Source of the DNA: Ruminococcus sp. UBA4385
GTDB lineage: Bacteria > Bacillota_A > Clostridia > Oscillospirales > Ruminococcaceae
Reading direction: 5' to 3'
Assembly (NCBI GenBank): GCA_002391065.1
Contig: DGRP01000020.1
Span: 19,150-29,758 of the forward strand
Length of the DNA stretch: 10,609 bases
Numbering within the stretch: the stretch's first letter is position 1; the number at the start of each line of letters is the position of its first letter. Positions 1 through 6,596 of this stretch are shown here, in pieces. Both the position numbers and the translations under genes were made by a program. The notes beneath the pieces were generated by a model. The model ran no database searches and was not told where the DNA came from. It saw only the letters and a program-made list of their open reading frames with translations.

Positions 1-4
1 GGTC

Positions 5-20
5 GTCAAGCAGGCTTGAC
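5..20. repeat. Short inverted repeat downstream of the NSS transporter
   Basis: A 7-base arm GTCAAGC (5-11) is followed after two bases by its exact complement GCTTGAC (14-20). A second small hairpin, CCGCA (48-52) with TGCGG (58-62), lies between it and the transporter stop codon at 78. Neither is followed by a T-run on either strand, so neither looks like an intrinsic terminator. The rest of 1-77 holds no gene I can support. The palindrome could be a protein-binding site, part of an adjacent gene cut by the window edge, or chance. Confidence 0.3.
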
Positions 21-77
21 ACGGCAGATGATGTGCAGAGGCGTTAGCCGCAGGTTGTGCGGTGTTGCCTATATAGT

Positions 78-1472
78 TTAGTTGAACAGTCCGAGCGAAC
101 CGAGGAGCAGAACAAACAGCATTACGGGTGCAATGAATTTGATCATTACAGGGTACATAGCTTTTCTTCCAAGCTTCTCGCCGTTTTTGGTTGCTTCGTC
201 AATTATAGTCTTGGGCTTTACTATCCAGCCTATCAGTATGCACGTTCCTATGGCGACTATCGGCATAAGGATATTATTGCTCAGATAATCGAAGATGTCG
301 AGAAGCTGAGCCGAACCGTCCTTTGCGGTGTTCGGCAGCTTTACCTCAAAGTAGAATTTGTTGTAGCCAAGGCAGATAACAATGCTTATTGCCATTGCGA
401 TAACGCCCTCTATGATAGTTGCCTTTCTTCTGCTCCAGCCGAACTGGTCGATAAGGCTTGCAACTACGGCTTCCATAATTGAGATACAGCTTGTCAGCGC
501 CGCAAAGAGCACCATTATAAAGAATACGGCTCCGACTATGTTGCCGACAGCGCCCATTTTCTCGAATACCTTCGGCAGCGCTACGAACATCAGAGAGGGT
601 CCTGCTGAGTTCTTCATATCCTCAACGCCCATGAAAGCAACTACAGGCGGTATTACCATGACTCCTGCGAGGAAAGCTACCAGAGTGTCGAATATCTCGA
701 TCTGGTTTACAGACTTAACGAGGTTGCTGTCGTCCTTGAAGTAAGAGCCGTATGTAACCATAATACCCATAGCAACGCTGATACTGTAGAACAGCTGTCC
801 CATAGCGTCCATAACTATCATAAAGTAGTCCTTAGCGCCTACACCCTTGAAATCGGGTACAACCAGCGTTTTAAGGCCGTCCATGCCTGTTCTGCCGTCC
901 TCGCCTGTGATCGTCAGCGAGAATATCGCAATACCTATAACAACCAGCAGCAGTATCGGCATAAGTATCTTGGATATAGCCTCAATACCCTTATTAACTC
1001 CGAGGTAAATAACAAAGGCAGTTGCCGCCAGGAAGATAACATCAAACACTATAGGCGGCATATAATCGGTAATAAATCCCCCGAAATAGCCGTCCTTGGC
1101 GGCATCTGTTCCGTGACCCGTACAGAACGCCACCGCATATTTGAGCACCCAGCCGCCGATAATACTGTAGTACGGCAGTATCAGAAACGGAACGATGCTG
1201 GCGAAAACGCCTATCCACTTTGAGGGCTTGTGAAGCTTTCCGTAAGCTGTAAGACAGCTCTGCTTGGTCTTTCTTCCGATTGCGACCTCAGTAAGTATCA
1301 GCGTAAACCCGAAGGTCAGTGCAAGCACCAGATAGGTTACAAGAAAGAGTCCGCCGCCGTCCTTTGCCGCAAGATAGGGAAAACGCCAGATATTTCCGAG
1401 ACCTATCGCACTTCCTGCTGCGGCAAGCACAAAGCCGAACGAGCTCGAAAACGAGTTTCTTTTTGTTTCCAT
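78..1472 (-). CDS. Sodium-dependent amino-acid transporter, NSS (SNF) family
   Basis: This 464-residue inner-membrane protein is a neurotransmitter:sodium symporter homologue that should import an amino acid with Na+. The family signature in helix 1, GLGNIWRFPYL (24-34), is intact, including Asn27, which in LeuT binds substrate and sodium. Tyr101-Tyr102 in helix 3, GQLFYSIS (225-232) in helix 6 and Thr327-Ser328 in helix 8 match the LeuT substrate and Na2 sites. I count 11 hydrophobic helices, as in the short bacterial MhsT type (LeuT has 12). Asp262 in helix 7 could supply the fixed negative charge that replaces chloride in bacterial members; this is inferred by analogy. The start is set by AGGAG a few bases upstream. 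The substrate cannot be read from sequence; hydrophobic or aromatic amino acids are usual for close relatives. The gene stands alone, divergent from the YfhO gene. I found no convincing promoter for it in the AT-rich spacer. Confidence 0.93.
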   Translation of the reverse strand: METKRNSFSSSFGFVLAAAGSAIGLGNIWRFPYLAAKDGGGLFLVTYLVLALTFGFTLILTEVAIGRKTKQSCLTAYGKLHKPSKWIGVFASIVPFLILPYYSIIGGWVLKYAVAFCTGHGTDAAKDGYFGGFITDYMPPIVFDVIFLAATAFVIYLGVNKGIEAISKILMPILLLVVIGIAIFSLTITGEDGRTGMDGLKTLVVPDFKGVGAKDYFMIVMDAMGQLFYSISVAMGIMVTYGSYFKDDSNLVKSVNQIEIFDTLVAFLAGVMVIPPVVAFMGVEDMKNSAGPSLMFVALPKVFEKMGAVGNIVGAVFFIMVLFAALTSCISIMEAVVASLIDQFGWSRRKATIIEGVIAMAISIVICLGYNKFYFEVKLPNTAKDGSAQLLDIFDYLSNNILMPIVAIGTCILIGWIVKPKTIIDEATKNGEKLGRKAMYPVMIKFIAPVMLFVLLLGSLGLFN

Positions 1473-1642
1473 AATAATTCTCCTATTGTTTTTTTATCAA
1501 ACATAAATCATTCTATCATATAATGTGCAGCTATACATTAATATTTTGTTAAATTTAGAGAAATTTTGACGCTTATCAATCTTTTGCCCTCTGCATTTGC
1601 TCCAAAGCCCCCATAATCAGCGTAAAACAGCCCTGTCAACTA

Positions 1643-1671
1643 TTGACAACGCACCTCAAAAGGAGTATAAT
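1643..1671 (+). promoter_or_regulatory. Consensus sigma-A promoter for the YfhO gene
   Basis: TTGACA (1643-1648) and TATAAT (1666-1671) are both perfect matches to the housekeeping consensus, with the ideal 17-base spacer. Transcription should start near 1678, leaving a leader of about 50 bases before the start at 1730. No operator is obvious over it. Confidence 0.85.
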
Positions 1672-1682
1672 TGTTATGCTTG

Positions 1683-1698
1683 GTGCGTATTGACGCAC
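1683..1698 (+). other. Stem-loop at the 5' end of the YfhO mRNA leader
   Basis: GTGCGT (1683-1688) pairs perfectly with ACGCAC (1693-1698) around a 4-base loop, ATTG. It starts about five bases after the predicted transcription start. Its 3' arm could also pair weakly with GCGT around 1706-1709. A hairpin at the very 5' end commonly protects mRNA from decay; a binding or attenuation role is possible but nothing shows it. There is no T-run, so it is not a terminator. Confidence 0.5.
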
Positions 1699-1729
1699 TT
1701 TGTTTGCGTGGAAATGAAAGGAAGAGTAT

Positions 1730-4414
1730 ATGGAGAAGCTGAAAAAGAACTATACGCTGATAGCGTCGCCGTTCATTGTTATGGCGGTGCTGCTGACAGC
1801 GTTTTATAAAGGCGGGCTTTATCCGTTCGGCAACGGCTCGGCTGCGTGGTGCGATATGTATCAGCAGGTGATACCTCTGCTGACAGATCTTAAAGATGTG
1901 CTCTCAGGCAAGCAAAGCCTGTTTTTCAATCTGAACAATGCAGGCGGAATGAACTTCCTGGGAGTGTTCTTCTTCTTTATAGCGAGCCCGTTCTCGCTGC
2001 TTGTGGCATTTTTTGAAAAGACCGAGATAGTTCACCTTGTGAACATTCTGATAGTGCTGAAGCTCGGGCTCAGCGGCTTTACTGCATCGCTCTACCTGAA
2101 AAAGCACTTCAATAACCTTTCCCAGATGATAATTACCGTGCTTGCAGTGAGCTACGGTCTCTGCGGCTACGGAATGTTATATTTTCAGAACAATATCTGG
2201 CTTGATGAGATGTATCTGTTCCCTCTGCTTATGCTGAGCTTTGACCTGCTGGTGGAGAAGAGAAAGATAATCCCGTTTATAATCACACTTGCGGCTGTTG
2301 TGGTAGTAAACTATTATATCAGCTATATGGTAATAATATATGTCCTGCTTCTTATGGGACTTTTCTGCTACAGAAACAGAAAGGAAGAAAAGTACAGGTA
2401 CGCAGGCTTTGACCTTATTATTTCCTGTATGTTTGCGGCGCTTGCCTCGGCAGTTGTGTGGATACCCTGCTTTACGCAGTATCTTTCCAGCGGAAGAACC
2501 ACCTCTCTCGTGCATGAGCTTGCAAGCTGCAACTTCCTCGGCGGATACCAGACTACACTGAGTACTCTCCTGCCGACCTCGGCACTGATACTTATTGTAG
2601 TTATCTGCGCCTTTGACGCAAACCCCAGAAAAAAAGAGCAGAACACAGCACTGATACTGCTGTTTCTGACCTTTGTACCGCTTATCATCGAGCCTATCAA
2701 CAAAATGTGGCACACAGGAAGCTATATGTCTTTCCCGTCAAGATACGGCTTTATTACGGTGTTTATGCTTATGGTCTGTGCGGCAGGCTTCCTGTCGTAT
2801 GACAGCAAGAGCATTGCGCCTTCCGTGAAAAAAGCGGATTCTCCTGTAGCTTTTGTTACCTGTGCGATAGTTATTTACTGCTACTATATGTTCTTTACGG
2901 GCTTTGTGACCAATAACTATGAGAAGATAACCGTGTTTACAAAGACCCTCTGGCAGAATAACGATTCGTTCATAATGCTGTTTGAGCTTTTTGTAGTATC
3001 GGTGCTGCTGGAGTCGATAGTGTTTTTCATGTTCAAAAGAGGAAAAATCTCACGCAGTGTGTTTGCAGTGTTTATCTGCGCATGTATAGTGATCGAGGGC
3101 TTTACCAATACGGATATTTATATGCTCTCGCCGAACAGCCGTGACCCCGAAAGGCCGACCCGTCAGCAGACGGCAATGGATCTTGCAGACAGGATCAGCG
3201 ATGATGAAAGCTTCTACAGAGTGAACACCACAAAGAAGCTTTTCGATGTAAACCTTGTGGGTGCTATGGGATATAACTCCCTCGGACATTATACCTCGCT
3301 CACAGATGAGGACTATATGTTCATGATGAAGCAGATGGGATACTCCTCTTACTGGATGGAGGTAGGTCCTTACGGCGGAACAGAGCTCACCGATGCCTTG
3401 ATGAACGTTAAGTACAGGATAGTCAAGAGCAATAATGCTGTCAGCGAGCCGATATACGCCAATGACAGCTTCAGCATAGTTGAAAATGACTGGTATCTGC
3501 CTTTGGGAGCTGTCACAACGGCCGAGCTTTCAGGCAGTATGCTCGAGCCTCATTCCAGAGCCTATGACCAGCAGATGATATTTGAAATGCTCTTCAACAC
3601 TGACGAAAAGCTGATAACCGAATATGATTATGTACACAAAAACAAGATAGTTGACCCCAAGAGCCCCAAGAATGCTTACGCGTTCAAACGCCAGGAAAAC
3701 ACCGAGGATACCTATATTGACTATATTATTCCCGTAAAGGGCTCTCAGACCTTGTATTTTGACTGCTTCAATGAGCTTTCAAATGCGCTTACCGAGCCGA
3801 TAAATGACAGCTGTAAGATTTATATCGAGGGCAGGACGCTTGTTCCGAGCTATCCTACAAAGGATTATAACGGTCTTGTGAATCTTGGCGAATACAAGAA
3901 CGAAACAGTGTCCGTCAGAATTGTTCTGAACAAAGACCTTGATGTCAAATCCTTCGGTGTGTTCGGACTGGATACGGAGCTCCTTGATAAGAAGCTCTCG
4001 GAAATAAGCACGGTAAACATCAGGGAGGACGGCTCAAAGCTAAAAGGCAGTATTACTGCCGAGGACGGTCAGAGGTGCATTCTCAGCATACCGAACAACG
4101 GCGGTCTTACTGTAAAGGTGAACGGCAAGGAGGTTGAGACCAAAAACGTATTCAGCGACCTTGTAAGCTTTGAACTCAAAGAGGGCAATAACGATATTGA
4201 GATAAGCTTTATGCCGAAGGGCTTTGTCCTCGGACTTATCGTGACAATAATCGGAATTGCTATGACAGTGTTCTATGCAGTTAAAATCAAGAAATACGAG
4301 GCGGTTAAGGAGCTCACCACAGTTTCAAATGTGCTTCTTATGCTGGCATCGCTTGCGACGATACTTGTAGTTTACGTTGCGCCCTGTCTTATCAATATGT
4401 ATATGGACGAATGA
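1730..4414 (+). CDS. YfhO-family multi-pass membrane protein (GT-C-like)
   Basis: An 894-residue membrane protein of the YfhO family, a GT-C-fold group. Bacillus YfhO is linked to glycosylation of lipoteichoic acid; here the acceptor is unknown. The first helix (about 8-27) leads to an extracytoplasmic loop with a family-like block, AWCDMYQQVIPL (39-50), whose Asp42 is the best candidate catalytic acid. A second conserved-looking acidic site is WLDE (157-160), and PSRYGF (336-341) lies in a later loop. About a dozen helices fill residues 8-460. A large soluble, presumably extracytoplasmic domain spans about 465-830, rich in beta-type sequence, and two closing helices sit near 831-851 and 867-887. 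The start follows AAAGGAAG (1718-1725). It is transcribed alone from the consensus promoter at 1643-1671 and ends at the terminator at 4418-4447. The family call is confident; the substrate is not known. Confidence 0.85.
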   Translation: MEKLKKNYTLIASPFIVMAVLLTAFYKGGLYPFGNGSAAWCDMYQQVIPLLTDLKDVLSGKQSLFFNLNNAGGMNFLGVFFFFIASPFSLLVAFFEKTEIVHLVNILIVLKLGLSGFTASLYLKKHFNNLSQMIITVLAVSYGLCGYGMLYFQNNIWLDEMYLFPLLMLSFDLLVEKRKIIPFIITLAAVVVVNYYISYMVIIYVLLLMGLFCYRNRKEEKYRYAGFDLIISCMFAALASAVVWIPCFTQYLSSGRTTSLVHELASCNFLGGYQTTLSTLLPTSALILIVVICAFDANPRKKEQNTALILLFLTFVPLIIEPINKMWHTGSYMSFPSRYGFITVFMLMVCAAGFLSYDSKSIAPSVKKADSPVAFVTCAIVIYCYYMFFTGFVTNNYEKITVFTKTLWQNNDSFIMLFELFVVSVLLESIVFFMFKRGKISRSVFAVFICACIVIEGFTNTDIYMLSPNSRDPERPTRQQTAMDLADRISDDESFYRVNTTKKLFDVNLVGAMGYNSLGHYTSLTDEDYMFMMKQMGYSSYWMEVGPYGGTELTDALMNVKYRIVKSNNAVSEPIYANDSFSIVENDWYLPLGAVTTAELSGSMLEPHSRAYDQQMIFEMLFNTDEKLITEYDYVHKNKIVDPKSPKNAYAFKRQENTEDTYIDYIIPVKGSQTLYFDCFNELSNALTEPINDSCKIYIEGRTLVPSYPTKDYNGLVNLGEYKNETVSVRIVLNKDLDVKSFGVFGLDTELLDKKLSEISTVNIREDGSKLKGSITAEDGQRCILSIPNNGGLTVKVNGKEVETKNVFSDLVSFELKEGNNDIEISFMPKGFVLGLIVTIIGIAMTVFYAVKIKKYEAVKELTTVSNVLLMLASLATILVVYVAPCLINMYMDE

Positions 4415-4417
4415 TTC

Positions 4418-4447
4418 AAGCCCGAAAGCTTATGCTTTCGGGCTTTT
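4418..4447 (+). terminator. Intrinsic terminator of the YfhO gene
   Basis: A 12-base perfect stem (4418-4429 with 4434-4445) closes on the loop TTAT and runs into a T-stretch ending at 4447. It begins four bases after the YfhO stop. The stem also lies just past the sigE stop at 4449 on the other strand. Read that way its 3' end has only two Ts, so termination of sigE there would be weaker. Confidence 0.92.
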
Positions 4448-4448
4448 G

Positions 4449-5168
4449 TCAGCATATACGCTCAAGTGTTTCCCTGATACTCAAAAGTATCCGCTTTTCA
4501 AGCCGTGATATGTATGACTGTGATATGCCTACCTCGTCAGCAACCTGCTTCTGCGTCATTTCGTGCTTTCCGCCCAGCCCGAAGCGCATTTCCATTATTG
4601 TGCGCTCACGTTTTCCGAGCTTTTCTATCTCTTTGAGCAAAAGCTCCTTTTCTACCTCGCTTTCTATCCCCCTGCCAACCGTGTCCTCATCAGTTCCCAG
4701 AATATCCGAGAGCAAAAGCTCGTTTCCGTCACGGTCAACGTTCAGGGGCTCGTCTATGGAGATTTCGTTTTTCTGCTGAGAGGTCTTGCGAAGGTACATG
4801 AGTATTTCGTTTTCAATACAGCGTGAGGCGTAGGTCGCAAGCTTGATGTTCTTATCGGGGCGGAAGGTGCGCACTGCCTTGATAAGTCCTATCGAGCCGA
4901 TTGAGATAAGGTCCTCCATAGGTATGCCTGTCTGCTCAAACTTCTTTGCGATATACACCACAAGCCTGAGATTATGCACGATAAGAAGCTCCCTTGCCTT
5001 TTTCTCATCAGTTTCGAGCAGTGCAAAGGTTTTCTGTTCTTCCTCACGGGTAAGAGGCGGCGGCAGAGTGTCAGCACCGTTTATGTAGTCTACCTCCTCG
5101 CCGCCCCTGCCGAGGAGCATTGCTATAAACCGGCTTACTATGTCCTTAACGCTGATTGTTTTTTTCAT
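4449..5168 (-). CDS. sigE: RNA polymerase sporulation sigma factor sigma-E (pro-form)
   Basis: Sigma-E directs early mother-cell transcription during endospore formation. The protein is 239 residues, the same length as Bacillus subtilis pro-sigma-E. Sigma region 2 is clear at about 66-128, including [10 protein letters not shown] and the hallmark [18 protein letters not shown] (110-127). LPPPL (35-39) and the [14 protein letters not shown] linker (147-160) are also typical. Region 4 with its helix-turn-helix is at about 187-228 ([12 protein letters not shown], 215-226). The first 27 or so residues form the removable pro-sequence. Glu25-Val26 is kept at the expected cleavage zone, where position 27 is Asp (Tyr in B. 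subtilis). The ribosome site AAAGGAGA overlaps the stop of spoIIGA, so the two are translated together. The usual downstream partner sigG is absent: the next gene is YfhO, convergent. Confidence 0.96.
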   Translation of the reverse strand: MKKTISVKDIVSRFIAMLLGRGGEEVDYINGADTLPPPLTREEEQKTFALLETDEKKARELLIVHNLRLVVYIAKKFEQTGIPMEDLISIGSIGLIKAVRTFRPDKNIKLATYASRCIENEILMYLRKTSQQKNEISIDEPLNVDRDGNELLLSDILGTDEDTVGRGIESEVEKELLLKEIEKLGKRERTIMEMRFGLGGKHEMTQKQVADEVGISQSYISRLEKRILLSIRETLERIC

Positions 5169-5180
5169 TCTGTTCTCCTT

Positions 5181-6002
5181 TCATTCAAGTAAGCTTGGCG
5201 GAAAAAGAGCTCTCTGTCTGCCGCTGTAAGACCTTGCTATCCCGACTGAGCACCGGAGCTCTCGGGAGTGCTCCTTCGGGTCGATAAGCTTCACGCTGCC
5301 TGCTGAGCTTATATGCATAAGCCCCGAGCCGCCTATACTGTTGAAGGGGCTCAGCCGAAAACCTTTAAGCCTTTCGGGGTCGGGGTCATCAAGGCCCAGC
5401 TTAAAGTACAGCTTATCTGAGCAGAGCACAACCACAGGCTGTCCCGTAAAGCTGTCGCAAAGCTTGTTTCCGCTGTCGCAGACCGCAGGCATACATACGA
5501 TCAGACTTCCCATCTGATACACTGCCTTGTAGCCCTCAAGGCGCTCACGGAGCATTCTGATGCGCTCGGCGGCTTCAAGCAGAACGTAAACTGCTCCTGC
5601 GGACAGTATAAGCCAGAGTACTGACACGTTGAAGTACACAGTGAAGCTTTGCACAATTATCATGCGGCTGTCGGATAACTGCCAGAAAATAAAGCACAGC
5701 GCTGTAAGAAGAAGCTTCGCAGAAGCGTAGGGAATAAGCTTTCTGAGGCTTGCTTTCCTGAAACCGAAAGCAATAAGCACCGAGCCTGCCATAAACAGAA
5801 CCTTTATCAGAAGCAGAAGCACCGCCTCGAAACGGCTGTCAGCGTTAATTGCTATCAGCAGCGCCGAGCATGAGCCGAAAACTGCCCCGGCAAAGCTTCT
5901 GAGTGCCCTGATCTTAGTGTGAGTAAGGCTTGCCGAGGCTTCAAGGCAGATAAGACAGACTGCGGCATTGGTTATGAGCAGAACATCGAGATAGACCTTC
6001 AT
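5181..6002 (-). CDS. spoIIGA: Sigma-E processing peptidase SpoIIGA
   Basis: SpoIIGA is the septal-membrane aspartic protease that cuts the pro-sequence from sigma-E in the mother cell after a signal from SpoIIR. From the start chosen here it has 273 residues (B. subtilis has about 309). The N-terminal half carries five hydrophobic helices (about 2-20, 36-54, 57-80, 91-110, 116-143). The C-terminal half is the soluble protease domain. The catalytic motif is CDSGN (175-179), with Asp176 the expected catalytic aspartate, and the C-terminal ALFPPSLLE resembles the family's conserved tail. A longer GTG start at 6008 is in frame but lies only two bases from GGAGG. The ATG at 6002 has ideal spacing and gives the typical MKVYLDV opening. 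sigE follows after 12 bases. Sequence outside the motif is diverged, as usual for this family. Confidence 0.92.
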   Translation of the reverse strand: MKVYLDVLLITNAAVCLICLEASASLTHTKIRALRSFAGAVFGSCSALLIAINADSRFEAVLLLLIKVLFMAGSVLIAFGFRKASLRKLIPYASAKLLLTALCFIFWQLSDSRMIIVQSFTVYFNVSVLWLILSAGAVYVLLEAAERIRMLRERLEGYKAVYQMGSLIVCMPAVCDSGNKLCDSFTGQPVVVLCSDKLYFKLGLDDPDPERLKGFRLSPFNSIGGSGLMHISSAGSVKLIDPKEHSRELRCSVGIARSYSGRQRALFPPSLLE

Positions 6003-6010
6003 TTTCACCG

Positions 6011-6015
6011 CCTCC
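6011..6015 (-). promoter_or_regulatory. Ribosome binding site that decides the spoIIGA start
   Basis: GGAGG on the minus strand ends eight bases before the ATG at 6002 but only two bases before the upstream in-frame GTG at 6008. Spacing therefore favours the ATG. The rest of the spacer (6016-6122) holds two TAAAAT stretches on the minus strand (6023-6028 and 6044-6049) that could be -10 elements for spoIIGA. I see no matching -35 and no good Spo0A box. Confidence 0.7.
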
Positions 6016-6122
6016 GAGTATTATTTTACCTCAGTGAAGCTGAATTTTATGTCGGTTGGGGGTAAACAGAAAGCTTCAGGCGGCTTTGATGTGCGAATTT
6101 TCTGTAAATCCTTTAAAAAGCC

Positions 6123-6151
6123 TTGAAATCAGCGGAGTGATGTGCTATAAT
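6123..6151 (+). promoter_or_regulatory. Sigma-A promoter of the membrane protein-dehydrogenase-proBA operon
   Basis: TTGAAA (6123-6128, five of six consensus bases) and a perfect TATAAT (6146-6151) are separated by 17 bases. Transcription should begin near 6158, giving a leader of only about 25 bases. No T-box, attenuator or other leader element fits in that space, so proline control would have to act at the enzyme level or through a DNA-binding protein. Confidence 0.85.
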
Positions 6152-6169
6152 AAAGTGTAATACTGTTTC

Positions 6170-6173
6170 GGAG
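6170..6173 (+). promoter_or_regulatory. Ribosome binding site pointing to a TTG start
   Basis: GGAG at 6170-6173 touches the ATG at 6174, leaving no spacer, but lies nine bases before the in-frame TTG at 6183. No other Shine-Dalgarno sequence is present in the short leader. The TTG is therefore the more likely initiation codon. Confidence 0.6.
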
Positions 6174-6182
6174 ATGATACTA

Positions 6183-6596
6183 TTGTTAGAAATATTTGCT
6201 GAGGAAAGCGGCAAGCTGCAGAATGTTTATGCACCGCTGCCTCTCGGATTTCATATTGTTTTCTGTCTGATAGCTACAGCGCTTTATCTGGTGCTGTTTA
6301 TGAGAAGAAAGAGCTATAACTATCTGTGCCTGCTGGCGGCGGTCGATCTTACGATAATACCGCAGTTTGCAACACAGTCGGCTGTGATCGGAACTCTCTT
6401 CTTTGTGGAGATAGCCTTGCTTGCGGCTTCCTGCGTGTTCTCATATAGGGCTTCAAAGGCGAGAAAGCTTGCTGCTGCAAGCAAAAGCTCCGAGCCTGCG
6501 GAAGCGCCCTCCGACGATACAGAAGAGGACACTCCCGAAGCGGCAAGGGAGGAAGCTTCAAAGCCGTCTGATGAGGACAGCGGTGAAGAAGAATGA
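6183..6596 (+). CDS. Small three-helix membrane protein with acidic C-terminal tail, unknown function
   Basis: I do not recognise this 137-residue protein (140 if the ATG at 6174 is used). It has a short N-terminal segment, then three hydrophobic helices at about 20-39, 46-64 and 67-87. RRK (41-43) after helix 1 and a basic stretch SYRASKARK (87-95) after helix 3 predict an outside N-terminus and a cytoplasmic tail. The tail (about 96-137) is low-complexity, rich in Glu, Asp, Ser, Pro and Ala, with 16 acidic residues in the last 38, and is likely disordered. It is the first gene of the operon. Its stop overlaps the dehydrogenase start by four bases (ATGA at 6593-6596), so the two are translationally coupled. 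An intact start, strong promoter and coupling argue for a real gene. No catalytic motif is visible; a scaffold or regulatory role is only a guess. Confidence 0.8.
   Translation: MLEIFAEESGKLQNVYAPLPLGFHIVFCLIATALYLVLFMRRKSYNYLCLLAAVDLTIIPQFATQSAVIGTLFFVEIALLAASCVFSYRASKARKLAAASKSSEPAEAPSDDTEEDTPEAAREEASKPSDEDSGEEE

Noticed and set aside
57..482. Plus-strand open frame opposite the NSS transporter
   Set aside because: No ribosome site and unlikely composition; it mirrors the transporter's C-terminal codons.
1473..1640. Promoter of the NSS transporter
   Set aside because: The minus strand has TATGAT and TAGAAT in AT-rich DNA around 1510-1525, but no acceptable -35 at 16-18 bases, so I did not annotate one.
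2177..2713. Long minus-strand open frame opposite the YfhO gene
   Set aside because: Its translation is rich in Cys, His, Lys and Tyr with no family resemblance; it is the antisense shadow of a well-supported membrane protein.
6003..6173. Spo0A box and wide-spaced promoter for spoIIGA
   Set aside because: Candidates such as TGTCGGT (6050-6056) match the 0A box at only five of seven bases, and no -35/-10 pair with 17- or 22-base spacing could be placed on the minus strand.
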